Shown here one piece after another: positions 12,125 to 23,082 of a stretch of DNA of 64,000 bases (the first letter of the stretch is position 1; each line of letters starts with the position of its first letter). Position numbers and translations under genes: made by a program. This DNA is from Physcomitrium patens. Lineage: Eukaryota > Streptophyta > Bryopsida > Funariales > Funariaceae. The stretch covers positions 3,137,680 to 3,201,679 of the forward strand of contig NC_037270.1 in assembly GCF_000002425.4 (NCBI RefSeq), in the 5' to 3' direction. The notes beneath the pieces are model-generated. The model had not been told where the DNA came from, made no database searches, and was given only the letters and a program-made list of their open reading frames with translations.

Positions 12125-13458
12125 TGTCGTGTTGTAACACGAGTATACCGTGAAAATATAAAGAAAGGGGACTTTTATTAATATTCAGTTACCTCGAATA
12201 TTGGGAGCAACAACCAACTCCAGTGCAAATACTGAGTGGCCAAGTTCAGTCACCCCGTTACAGTCAGCCGAGGCATACTGAAATGCTCCATTCGATTCCA
12301 ATAACTGGAGTCAACAGAAAGAGAAAGGACTAATTCACATGACAGGTGAGCTGGTTCGAAGAGCCAATTGGATCCAATTTCAAGAATCCAATCCGGGTCG
12401 TCTTACCCAATATGAGACTTGCATTGGTCAGGCAACCCAATGCAGTCTAGTTACGAGAAAATCCAGGTCTTGCTATGGGCCTCAGTCAGTCTGCTGCGAA
12501 GGACCAATTGGACCTAATTACGCGAACATGCAGGTTACTACGAGCATCTTATCTAATATGAGACCTGAATTGGTCGGGCGACTCAATGTGGACCCGAGTA
12601 CGGGGTTTCGATTCTGTTTCAGGCTGTCATATTCTCTGTGCCGTTTAAAGAACGTTGTTTTCGGTAAATAGATTTCTTAAAGGTAAAACGGAGGAGGAAG
12701 CTTTGACGGTGGGAGCCAATTTTGGATCTAAGCTTTGACGATGGGAGCCAATTCCGGATCCAAGACGGAAGATTGAAGAAATTCAGAGGATAAGGTTAGA
12801 GGGAGAATAAGTTTTGAGGGTAGGGGGGTTCTTTTTGGATCGAGGGGCTAGCTTCAAGCTCTTTTCAAGGTTATTACTTCGGTTTCATTGGAATTTTTGG
12901 AGATCAAGGGGATTAGAGAGGAGCTTCATGCTTTGGGTCGGGGAAGAAAAGATGTAGAATTGGATTTTTCCTCTTCATAGAGTTTTGTGAAGACTGAGGC
13001 AATCGTTGCTGAAGTTAGTCTTGTAATGGTGAATCGAGATTTTTTTAATGAAGTGGGTTTGAATACTCTTGACTGTTTTGTAAAATCGAGTTACATCTAT
13101 GATTGAAGGATTAAAAGGGTGTCTATAGGATTGAGTATGCGGAGTGAATGAAATTTATTGAGTTAATCTAACAAGACAGTCAGTGGATACAAGATTGTAA
13201 GTACAAAGCAGTATCGGAGATTAGTAGATTGGGTTGTTCGGGGTTCTCTGTAACGTCTAGAGACCTACCGGCTGGGGCAAAAAGGACTTTTATTAGCAGT
13301 CAAAGGGCATCCGTATAGATTTACGGTGTATTCTTGCAGTTGTTTATATTCCAGCAATCAAAAACTGATAGACTGCTTGAATATTGGCGAATCTCCATAC
13401 TACCTTCTAAAGCCAGATGTCCGGCGCGTTCTCGAGCAGGAAAGCACGTAATTCGACA
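12125..13458 (+). repeat. 5' LTR of A0
   Basis: 1334 bp, from TGTCGTGTTGTAACACG to CGTAATTCGACA. It shares diagnostic variants with 35141-36472 (the 3' LTR of A1), for example a GACCCGAGTACGGGG block and a CAGTCAGTCTGCTGCGAAGG block, which the 3' LTR of A0 lacks. Confidence 0.95.
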
Positions 13459-13462
13459 AAAG

Positions 13463-13479
13463 TGGTGAACCCGACGTGA
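13463..13479 (+). other. Primer-binding site, tRNA-Trp
   Basis: TGGTGAACCCGACGTGA, four bases after the 5' LTR. It is the complement of TCACGTCGGGTTCACCA, which I recognise as the 3' end of plant cytosolic tRNA-Trp with CCA. A2 (44182-44198) has the same site with two changes and A1 (54347-54363) a more damaged version. Confidence 0.8.
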
Positions 13480-13528
13480 AAGCTTGAGGTAGAAGGTATT
13501 GGATTTTGGTTGATTTTATCTTTATTTT

Positions 13529-14988
13529 ATGGAAAATGAAAATAAAAATTTTGAAGGATTTTTGGGAGGAGTTTCTGGTGGGGAGTCTTCTAAAAGACAA
13601 GGTATGCACATGGATCCATCTATTGCTAGTATATTTAAAGCCTTCTCATTGTGAATGCAGCAATAGCAAAGCAATGATCGAAAGGAAGCTTTGGCAACCA
13701 AAGCATTGCAAGCAGTGGTCAAAAAAATTGATCAATTTGATGGGAGGAATATTTCAAGGTATTTAAGATGTTATGTTCATGAAATAGAATTAAATTGGGT
13801 TTCGGAGAAGAAAATGGTTGCACTATTTGGACTTGCCACGATACCGGAGATAAGAGACCACATTACATTGATTACGAATCGTTCTGGGAATTCATGGGAG
13901 GTTTTTTCACATGCATTGAAAGACGAATATTTCTTGGAAGATATTGATCGCGTTACTAAGAAGCTGTTTCTGGAATGGATTGAACGGCCCAATAAGAATT
14001 TGCAAGCAAAAGAGCTACTAAGGGAATTTGAGAGGCAGTACTCTCAATTATTGAAGGTAGAAAAATTGACATTGGAGCCGAACAAAGTTGATCTATTTCT
14101 TCAAGCTGCTGATGGAGAATTGCAAGAGAAATTAGAACTCCTTCTTGAAGACGAAGAAGAAGATGAAGGATTGACAACGAAGTGGAAGAACGTTGAAGAT
14201 GCGGTGGAGTTGCTTACAAAAAGAGAAAGGAGGAAGGATAGGAGTAATATTCCAAAAACAGTACAAGCACCCAAAGCTCCAGTATGTACAACACCACCAA
14301 CAATGCCTACAACTCAACCTTCGACTCCTTATCAAAGAAAGCAGATATGGGGATGGAAGAAATTATACGAGGAATGCGAGATCTTCAAATCAAATTGGCA
14401 AGACTTGAAGAGAATACTTCTACAAACAATTCGAAGAATGTTTCGAAGCAAGGATATGTATAAAAATGCTTTCGGTGTGATGATGCTTCATACACTAGAA
14501 AAGATTGCAATGAATTTAATAATATGATATGGCAAGGAATTATTTGCTCGAAAGATGGGAAGATAGCATTAAAAGATAGGGAGGATCTTCTTCGAACCAA
14601 TTTTGGCAAGGGAGGAATGAGAGCATTGGTTCAAGATTACTTAAAAGAGTATGAAACAGCAGCACGAGAAAGTGCAAGTTATGGTGCTAGAGTAGATGAT
14701 GACCTTGGTGGAAGTACGGAAACTAGTGAGTTTTGGGCTTCTGCCATTTCTACAATGCAAGAAGAGAAATTACCTCAAGAAGCGTTATTGAGGACTGCAG
14801 CTATAATACGAGGTAGAAGAGGTTGGGAGGATCATGTTGAGTCTCTTTCAGTTCATGCATATATTGCTAGGAGCCAACATGAAGCTTTGATGGAAGAAAA
14901 CAGACGAGGAAATTTTGATGATATTAGAGAAGGAAATTCTTCTAAGAGGCAAACTCGAGGAGACAAGGCTCGGGAGGCAGCTTCATAA
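13529..14988 (+). pseudogene. gag of A0
   Basis: The ATG at 13529 starts MENENKNFEGFLGG, the same start as in A1 and A2. The conserved core carries ALQAVVKKIDQFDGRNISRY and a segment rich in acidic and lysine residues. Stops lie near 13652 (including CAG to TAG). A one-base deletion near 14325 shifts the frame and destroys the zinc knuckle, which in A2 reads CIWCDDASHTRKDC. The frame recovers at 14524 and ends at a TAA at 14986-14988, where A2 has CAA (Gln). In the intact ancestor gag would have continued into the next segment. Role: capsid and nucleocapsid. Confidence 0.85.
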
Positions 14989-14991
14989 GAA

Positions 14992-15900
14992 TTGCCTGTA
15001 AAGGATACCTCAGTATTATTGGAAGAAAAAACAAAGGAGACAAAAGATAAAGGCAAATCAATTGCTTATAAGCTACTTTCTGACATTGAAGCGGCAACAA
15101 ATTTGAAAGGGGTGTTGGAAGAACGTATATTAAACGCTAAGGTGGAATTCACATTGAAAGAAGTCTTGGGAATAACAAAGAAAGAATTTCATGATGTTAT
15201 CATTGATAGCATTAAGCAAAAGAGGCAATTAATGGGCGAAACTGGAATGAGTCATGCTATTGATGCAAGAATATGTAGAGATGAAGAAGAGGTTGATATT
15301 GGTTACAAGCAACCAACAAATGAAAAGAATGGGTATAATCAACGAATACATTTCAAAGATTCTAGTGACAAAGAAATGGAAACTTTGAGCCATTATACTC
15401 GAAAGCATTGGACAAGAGCAACTACTGAGGTATGGGTGAAAGTAGGAGATATAGAAGAACCAATTGTTGCTTTAGTCAACCATGGTTCTGAAATAAATTT
15501 CAAGTCTAAAGATCTTTATAAGAAGCAAAAATGGCCAATTGATATGGAACATGGATGGACAATTCGAGCAACTAATAACACATGGGACGAATTATATGAA
15601 GCTTGTCCAGATGTCAAAATTCGGATTGGGGATGTTACGACGGACCAACATTTCTTTGCTCAGGATACAACGTCTTATCCGTTGATTTTAGGACAACTTT
15701 ATATTACAGCAATATGGGTGGAAACAAAAGTAGTTGACGATGGTTCTGCTTATGCAAGGGTACGGAGCGAAGATGGGAGGAAAGTTGTACAATTTCTAAC
15801 AGTACCTCCTAACCATAAACGGAATCGAGATAGGTTGAGGGAAAAACCATTGCCAAAGATTATTGAAGGATTTAAGGATTTTGGGGAGGTACCACTGTAA
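14992..15900 (+). pseudogene. Protease region of A0
   Basis: Open frame of 302 codons, in frame with the upstream gag apart from the single TAA. The protease core is at residues 135-250: WTRATTEVWVKVGD, then VALVNHGSEINFKS, then YPLILGQLYI. The related element D has ALVDHGSEIK at this place, so the catalytic Asp is here Asn and the enzyme should be inactive. The family motif DHG is itself unusual, since retroviral-type proteases have DSG or DTG. The frame ends at TAA (VPL-stop) and RT continues in another frame; A1 has the same stop at the same place. Confidence 0.75.
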
Positions 15901-15977
15901 AGCGAGATTATAGAGGAACAAAAGAGGAAGTACTCTCGCGAGATGAAGGTGCCTTTGATGCGAGTTTTATTGGTATA

Positions 15978-16695
15978 TTGGAGAATGGAAATATTATGTA
16001 TAAGAAAGTTAATGAATTTAAAAGAAAAGAAAGAAAAAGATTATATGATATTGAAGGACAATTATGCAAGTTAGGTACATTGCAAGATGATGAGAGGATT
16101 TTAGGTGTTTATGAAGAAAATGGACAGGAAGATTCATTGGAATTGATTACATCTATTGGGTTAGGGGATAATGATAAGATTGTTGAGATTCAATCAAGAG
16201 AGGTTTATACCATGCTTGAATCTTTTCAAGCACTAGAAGTCACTATAGAGACGAGATATAAAACGGCAGATAAGAAGGTAAATCCTGTTGCCGGACCATT
16301 ACCAGAAGATTCTAAAGAACAAATGGGAGAAGCATCAAAAGAAGCAAGTTTAAGAGATCCAATGAGTATTGGACATCAGTTTACTAAAGAGACTTTTGAA
16401 GAATTGAAGATTGGTTCTGATGGTTCTTTATTGCTGGAGGAAATTACTTGCTTCAAAAAGATGTTGGCTAAACAAGGTAGATCGTTTGCCTTCGAATCTT
16501 ATGAAATTGGGTGTGTGGATCCAAATATTATAATACCTATGGTTATCTTCACTGTACCACAGGTATCTTGGAATCTAAGACCGATTTCAGTACCGAGGGC
16601 ACATTTACCTAAATTGGTGGAACTATTGAAAGAAAAGATAAAGATGAAAATATTGGAACCTTCATTTGCGCCGTATTCTAGTCGATGGTTTACGA
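15978..16695 (+). pseudogene. RT N-terminal part of A0, cut by a solo LTR
   Basis: Starts with a lysine-rich linker (MYKKVNEFKRKERKRLYD). Residues 190-240 read PRAHLPKLVELLKEKIKMK then PSFAPYSSRWF, the N-terminal part of a Ty3/gypsy RT. The solo LTR 16696-18018 then interrupts it; the last residues of the open frame are LTR sequence. RT resumes at 18019 with TIPKKNGSLWFIQDMQPVN. A1 carries the undamaged junction at about 51890. Confidence 0.85.
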
Positions 16696-17809
16696 TGTCG
16701 TGTTGTAATACGAGTATACAGTGAAAATAAAAAGAAAGGGGAATGTTATTAATATTCAGTTACTTCGAATATTGGGAGCATCGACCAACTCCAGTACAAA
16801 TACTGAGTGGTCAGGTTCAGTCACTCCGTTATAGTCAGCCAGGACATACTGAAATGCTCCATTTGATTCCAATAACGGGAGTCAGCAGGAAGAGAAGGAC
16901 CAATTCACACGACGGGTTTGAGGAGCCAATTGGATCCAATTTTGATAATCTAATCCGGGTCCTCTTATCCAATATGAGACTTGAATTGGCCGGTCAACCT
17001 AATGCAGTCTAATTACGGGAAATCCAGGTCTTACTACGGGTCTTAGCCAATCTGACGCGAGGACCAATTTGACCCAATTACGGGAACATCCAGGTTACCA
17101 CGGGCATCTTTTCCAATATAGGACCTGAATTGGTCGGGCGACTCAATGTGGTCCCGATTGTAGGGTTCGATTCTGTTTCAGGCTGTCCTGTTCTCTGTGC
17201 CGTTTCAGGAAACGTTATTTTGGGTAAATGGATTTCTTAAAGGTAAAATCAGGGGAGAAAGCTTGGCGGCGAGAGCCAATTTCGGATCCAAGCTTGAGGT
17301 GGGAGCCAATTCCGAATCTAAGACGGAAGATTGAAGAAATTCAGAGGATAAGATTAGGGGGGAATCGGGGACGAGCTAGTTTTTAAGCTTTTGCAAGGTT
17401 ACCAGTTCGGGGTTTCATTGGAGGTTTTTAAAGATCAAGGGAATTAAAGAGAGGAGCTTCATGCTTCGGGTCGGAGAAGGAAAGACATAGAATTTGGATT
17501 TTTCTTCTTCGTAGAGTTTTGGGAAGACTGAGGCAATCACTGCTGAAGTCAGTGTTGTAATGGTGAATCGAGATTTTTAAATGAAGTGGGTTTGAATACT
17601 CTTGACTGTTTTGTAAAATCGAGTCACCTCTGTGATTGAAGGATTAAAAGGATGTCTATAGGATTGAGTATGCGGAGTGAATGAAATTTATTGGGTTAAT
17701 CTAACAAGACAGTCAGTGGATACAAGATCGTAAGTACAAAGGGGTATTGAAGATTAACAGTTTGGGTTGTTCGGGGTTCTTTGTAACGTCTAGAGACCTA
17801 TCGGCTGGG

Positions 17810-17846
<37 letters not shown>

Positions 17847-18018
17847 CTTCGACAAGCAGTCGTAGAGCATCCGTATAGATTTCCGGTACATTGTTGCAGT
17901 CGTTTATATTCCAGCAGTCAAAAACTGTTAGACTGCTTGACTATCGGCGAATCTCCATACTACCTTCTACAGCCAGATGCTCGATGTGTTCTCGAGCAGG
18001 AAAGCACGTAAAACGACA
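16696..18018 (+). mobile_element. A-family solo LTR inside A0 RT
   Basis: 1323 bp, from TGTCGTGTTGTAATACG to CGTAAAACGACA. Flanked by ACGA (16692-16695) and ACAA (18019-18022). The empty site in A1 reads TTTACGATACC, so the original target was ACGA and the right copy has mutated. Contains a run of 33 A at 17812-17844. The internal region was lost by LTR-LTR recombination. Confidence 0.95.
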
Positions 18019-19330
18019 ACAATACCTAAGAAGAATGGGTCACTATGGTTTATTCAAGATATGCAGCCGGTGAATGCTGTAACTGTCAGGAATGCAGGAA
18101 TTGGACCTATTGTGGATGAATTTACTGAGGCGTTTGCTGGAAGGGCGATCTATTCAATGGGTGACTTGTATTCAGGTTATGATCAATTTCAACTTGCCGA
18201 AGGAAGTAGAAATGTGACAACAATGAGGACACCACTTGGATTGGTTAGAATGTGCACTCTTCCTCAAGGCGCGACCAACTCAGTTGCGCATATGATGAAT
18301 GAGATGAATAAGGTATTGAGAGATTTTATTCTAGAAAAGACGATGCCTTTTCTGGATGATGTTCCTATAAAAGGGTGCAGAGAAGGAGACAAGGATGAAA
18401 CTTTAGATACGAGGGGGTGTCGTAGATATGTTGTTGATCATATACAAGATTGTGAAATGATATTAACTTCGCTTGGAGAAGTTCATCTTACATTATCGGG
18501 TATGAAGTCCGTATTTGAAGTACGAGAGGTTGTAATTGTTGGACATTTATGTGGATCTTACGGAAGAAAACCTGATTCGACTAAAGTTGATGCAATTGGA
18601 AGGATGAAAGAGGATTGTGATTCTTTAACTGAGGTTCGCAGGTTTTTGGGTGCATGTGTATTTTATTGAATCTGGATCCCTCATTTTACTCACATAGCGG
18701 ATCCATTATATGAACTGTTACGCAAGGGTTACCGATTTGAATGGAAAGGAAGGCATATTCAGGCATTGCAAAGATTGAAGAAATTATTGATGTCACCTCC
18801 AATATTGAGGAAGGTTGATTATAAGTGCAATAGACCAGTGATTCTTACTATAGACGCTAGCCCAATTGTTGTTCGATGGACGGTGGGTCAAGATGATTCG
18901 AATGGGAGTAGATTTGTAGTTCGATTTGGGGCTAAAGTTTTAAGTATTCGTCAGCGTGCATATTCGCAAGTCAAAAGAGAACTTTGGGGAGTCGTTTCGG
19001 CTATGAAAGCTGAAAAGGACTATTTGATTGGGGCAGTAGTAGTAATTGAAACAGATTGCTTGCCATTGCTTGGAATGATTATTAACTGTTCAACGCCAGA
19101 TATTGCAATGTTGAGATAGATTGCTTATATTAAGTCACTAAATCCAGAATTTAAGCATATCACTGGAAAGGACAATTTAGTAGCAGACATGCTATCTCGA
19201 GCAAGATACGAGAGGGAGGACGAAATGGTTGAAGACATTGATGATGTCGGATTGAAATTCTATTCAATATCAAATCTCAACGGAGAAGACAAGCTATTTC
19301 TTGAAAATCTTATGAAGGAGAATTATTGGA
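18019..19330 (+). pseudogene. RT and RNase H of A0
   Basis: RT motifs in order: FIQDMQPVN; SMGDLYSGYDQF with the first catalytic Asp; LPQGATNSV; FLDDVPIKG, the YxDD box. A TGA at 18667-18669 follows CVFY. The connection domain (DPLYELLRKGYRFEW) leads to RNase H at 18840-19210: TIDASPIVVRW, VKRELWG, IETDCLPLLG and GKDNLVADMLSR supply the expected Asp, Glu, Asp and Asp. A TAG at 19117-19119 replaces the Trp seen in A1. A one-base deletion near 19305 shifts the frame before the integrase. Catalytic residues survive, but the reading frame does not. Confidence 0.9.
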
Positions 19331-19379
19331 TATTGGTCATTATTTAAATACCATGACTAAGCAGGGGAATTGGTCTACA

Positions 19380-20702
19380 GAAAAATTCAAACAAATAAGA
19401 AAAAAAACATATGGATTTTTACTTTGAGATGGATTCTTATGGAAGAGACCGAAAAAAGGAATTGGGATGCCACAACGAGTGATAGGCAAAAGGGAAGAAA
19501 AACTGAAATTATTAAAGGAGTTTCTTGATAGTTTATGGGCAGGGCATAGAGGAATTTGGGCTACTTTTGCTAAACTCAAGGAACGATATTGGTGGAAAAA
19601 TATGTATCGAGATGTGCTCTCATTTGTAGAGTCATGTGAAATCTGTCAATCGTATTCTAATATTCGACACCGAGATGGTCTTCATTCTACATATCCTCTG
19701 GCTATTCATTTTAAATGGGTTGTTGATTTGGTTATTATGCCGGTTGGGTTATGGTAGATGAGATATTTGGTTTTAGCTCGCGAAGATTTATCAAATCAAG
19801 TAGAAGGAAGAGCATTGAGGACAAAATCTACAGAGGGGATTTGTAGATTTTTGCTTGAAGATGTCATTTGCCGTTACGGGTGCGTAGGAAAAATCACTGC
19901 AGATCGTGGAGAATTAAATGCACAAGAAGCTCGTAAGTTCTTTGAAAGATGTGGAGTTAAACTATCACTGACTACTGCTTATAATCCAAAAAGGAATGCA
20001 AAAAGCGAACGTGGTCACCCACCGATTGTGAAAGCATTGGTTAAAGCTTATAATGGGAAAGTTAAAGAGTAAAGACGGCTTTTGTCATTTGCATTATGGG
20101 CTGATCGAACAATACATAGCTCGGTGACAGGATATTTATCAGTAGAACTTATGACAGGTCAAAAACCAATTATGTCGATTGAAGAAAAGGTACTTACTTG
20201 GAGTATGCTACCATGGGAAGATAGATTGACAAGAGAAGAACTTCTGGCTATTAGGATTCGACAATTGGAGCAAAGAACGAAAGATGGCCAGATAGCATTG
20301 AAAAGGTTAATAAGGGCAAGGTTACAAAACAAGGTGCGATTCGATAAGCAACATCGATTGAGACCAAAAGCAATCGAGGAAGGTGACTGGGTACTTATTT
20401 ATGACAATAGTCTGGATAATCAACATAGTACTTTGCGAAAATTTTCAAAACGTTGGTTTGGACCATATGTGGTAACAACAGTTCATGATAATGCGACTTA
20501 CTCGTTACGGGAGTTAGATGGTACAAAATTGAAAATACCAATTGCAGGGAAGCGAGTAATAATATTTAAACGATGACACGCAGAGATGAATATGGAAGAC
20601 CTTAATGAAGGTATAGAGATTCCGCAACAAGAAGATGAAAGTGATTTGGATAATGAAGGTGACGAAGACGAACTGGACAAATATGTAGAGGATATATTCT
20701 GA
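19380..20702 (+). pseudogene. Integrase of A0 with GPY module
   Basis: Zinc region: WAGHRGIWATFAKLKERYWW then SCEICQ. DDE core: VVDLVIMPVG, TADRGELNA and KSERGHPPI, with 34 residues between the second Asp and the Glu by my count. C-terminus: KFSKRWFGPYVVTTV, the GPY module, then LKIPIAGKR and an acidic tail (EIPQQEDESD). No chromodomain follows. Stops: TAG at 19755-19757 (Gln in A1), TAA at 20070-20072 (Trp in A1), TGA near 20577. The integrase would insert the cDNA with 4-bp duplications, judged by the flanks of the family's copies. Confidence 0.9.
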
Positions 20703-20752
20703 ATCAAACAGCAATTGGGTAAATTGGTGCATAACAGAGGATGCACAGGTTC

Positions 20753-20764
20753 AGAGGGGATGGA
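20753..20764 (+). other. Polypurine tract of A0
   Basis: AGAGGGGATGGA directly before the 3' LTR, the expected primer for plus-strand synthesis. The equivalent on the minus strand precedes the 3' LTRs of A1, A2 and D. Confidence 0.8.
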
Positions 20765-21450
20765 TGTCGTGTTGTAACACGAGTATACAGTGAAAATAAA
20801 AAGAAAGGGGAATTTTATTAATATTCAGTTACCTCGAATATTGGAAGCATCGACCAACTCCAGTACAAATATTGAGTGGTCAGGTTCAGTCACTCCGTTA
20901 CAGTCAGCCGGGGCATACTGAAATGCTCCATTCAATTCCAATAACGGGAGTCAGCAGGAAGAGAAGGACCAATTCACAAGACGGGTTCGAGGAGCCAATT
21001 GGATCCAATTTCGATAATCCAATCCGGGTCCTCTTATCCAATATGAGACTTGTATTGGTGGGGCAACCCAATATAGTCTAGTTACGAAAAATCCAGGTCT
21101 TACTACGGGTCTTAGCCAATCTGACGCGAGGACAAATTTGATCCAATTACAGGAACATCCAGGTAACTACTGGACTCTTATCCAATATGAGACCTGAATT
21201 GGTCGGGCGACTCAATGTGGTTTTGATAACGGGGTTCGATTCTATTTCAGGCTGTCCTGTTCTCTGTGCCGTTTCAGGGAACGTTGTTTATGATAAATGG
21301 ATTTCTTAAAGGTAAAAATGGAGGAGAAAGCTCTGACGGCGAGAGCCAATTTTAGATCCAAGCTTGACGGTGGGAGCCAATTCTGGATCTAAGACGGAAG
21401 ATTGAAGAAATTCAGAGGATAAGGTTAGGGGGGATATAGTTTTGAAGAGG

Positions 21451-21495
<45 letters not shown>

Positions 21496-22127
21496 CTCTG
21501 GGAATCGAGGGGAGCTAGTTTTCAAGCTTTTGCAAGGTTACTAGTTCGGTTTTCATTGGAGGGTTTTGAAGATCAGAGGGATTAGAGAGAGGAGCTTCAT
21601 GCCTTGGGACGGGGAAGGAAAGACAGAGAATTTGGATTTTTCTTCTTCGTAGAGTTTTGGGAAGGCTGAGGCAATCGCTGCTGAAGTCAGTATTGTAATG
21701 GTGAATCGAGATTTTTAATGAAGTGGGTTTGAATACTCTTGACTGTTTTGTGAAATCGAGTTACGTCTGTGATTGAAGGATTAAAAAGGCGTCTATAGGA
21801 TTGAGTATGCGGAGTGAATGAAATTTATTGGGTTAATCTAACAAGACAGTCAGTGGATACAAGATTGTAAGTACAAAGCGGTACTGAAGATTAACAGTTT
21901 GGATTGTTTGGGGTTCTCTGTAATGTCTAGAGACCTACCGACTGGGACAAAAAGGACTTCGACAAGCAGTCAAAGAGCATCCGTATAGATTTACAGCACA
22001 TTATTACAGTCATTTATATTCCAGCAGTCAAAACTGATAGACTGCTTGACTATCGACGAATCTCCATAGTACCTTCTACAGCCAGACGCCCGGCGCGTTC
22101 TCGAGCAGGAAAGCACGTAATACGATA
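20765..22127 (+). repeat. 3' LTR of A0
   Basis: 1363 bp, ending CGATA (a mutated CGACA). Contains 43 T at 21453-21495. It shares diagnostic variants with the 5' LTR of A1 (54368-55721): CTACTGGACTCTTATCCAAT, GGTTTTGATAACGGGG, and the homopolymer at the same place. The 5' LTR of A0 has none of these. Confidence 0.95.
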
Positions 22128-22524
22128 GCGACCATGTAATAAGTTGGACTATCGAAGATTGGGACCATTTATCATCCAAAAGCAAATCAATCCAGTGGCA
22201 TACCGTTTGGAATTACCAGCTTCTATGAAGGTACATCCAGTCTTTCATGTTTCTTTGTTGGAGCCTTATCAAGAGTCATCTTTTCTTAGAAGAGTGCAAT
22301 GTCCGCCACCTAGTATTGAGATCGAGAACCACGAAGAATACAAGGTTGAAAAGGTGCTGGATTCTTGGCGAAGGTGGGACAAGTTGGAGTATCTTGTTCA
22401 TTGGTGCAGCTATGATATTAATGAGCGAACGTGAGAGCCAGATGAAAATCTCACCAATGTGCCACAAAAGATACAGGAGTTTCATCAACAACATCCTCAT
22501 AAACCTAAGCCAGTTCGACAATAG
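22128..22524 (+). pseudogene. Element X pol 3' end: integrase tail and chromodomain
   Basis: Begins with the target duplication GCGA and continues [29 protein letters not shown], then the chromodomain: [20 protein letters not shown] then [15 protein letters not shown] replaces the Trp of the conserved TWEP, followed by EPDENLTNVPQK and the stop at 22522-22524. The rest of X lies at 55722-60533 on the opposite strand, ending at the same GCGA. The chromodomain probably guides integration to chromatin with a specific histone mark; this is known for the family and not shown here. Confidence 0.9.
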
Positions 22525-22655
22525 CTTCTTTCTTAAGCTTGTTCATCCAAGAATATAAGAAAGGGGGAGAGCACCACCAAAATTCATAGTTGATGTAGTT
22601 ATTTTTTCCAAGATAAAATAGAATTTTTTCAGTAGCCATAGTTTGGTCTTCTGAT

Positions 22656-22982
22656 ATGGATAGCCAAGAGATAGATACTATGCCAGTTAAATTATCTCAA
22701 CCAACTAGTTCACGAAGCTGACCCCGAGATGAAGAACCACCTGCACCACGATGACGATGGAGGATACCAAGTAATCGATCACTGGTGATTGTATTTGAGT
22801 CCGAGCCTGCTTACAATGGTCAACCAGAAGGCATATTTGCAGGACAATTTCACAATGAAGACACTGAAGTTCATGCTTGGTCAGAAGTTGAAGGAGTGGG
22901 CCACTATCGTTGGCTTCAAGGGCCGGTGAACCACTTACCTCGTGAACAACAGTTGGAGTTCATAGCAGACGTTATGCGATAG
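22656..22982 (+). pseudogene. ORF3 of element X, two stops
   Basis: Starts ATG at 22656 (MDSQEIDTMPVKLSQPTSS), 131 bases after the pol stop. It ends GVGHYRWLQGPVNHLPREQQ then TAG. The C-terminal block aligns with ORF3 of element C (GMGHYRWLRGPINYLRREQR). About 108 residues, shorter than the 140 in C. Two in-frame TGA codons (each one C-to-T step from CGA) are the only damage. Two families with quite different LTRs thus carry the same extra gene at the same place. Function unknown. Confidence 0.8.
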
Positions 22983-23045
22983 ATCTTCATTTTCTTGCGT
23001 TGGTACTGATTGACAACAACATTGCTTCTCAGAGACTTCGAAGCT

Positions 23046-23059
23046 AAAGGAAGGGATGA
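23046..23059 (+). other. Polypurine tract of element X
   Basis: AAAGGAAGGGATGA directly before the 3' LTR. Confidence 0.65.
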
Positions 23060-23082
23060 TGTTAGGGACATAGTCCTTAGAA

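Larger units (their letters stand above)
12125..22127 (+). mobile_element. A-family Ty3/gypsy element A0
   Basis: LTRs at 12125-13458 and 20765-22127 bracket gag, protease, RT, RNase H and integrase on the plus strand, with an A-family solo LTR (16696-18018) inside RT. The flanks do not match each other: ACGT on the left, GCGA on the right. Each matches the far flank of A1 instead (ATGT at 35137-35140 and TCGC at 55722-55725, both reverse complements). A0 is therefore a recombinant of two original elements. There is no chromodomain. All coding frames are interrupted. Confidence 0.9.

Noticed and set aside
12339-12671. 110-codon open frame in the A0 5' LTR, also seen in reverse at 36064
   Set aside because: It lies wholly in the LTR, and the frame is not kept in other A LTRs.
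13463-13479. tRNA gene
   Set aside because: Only 17 bases complementary to a tRNA 3' end; no cloverleaf, and the position next to the LTR marks it as a primer site.
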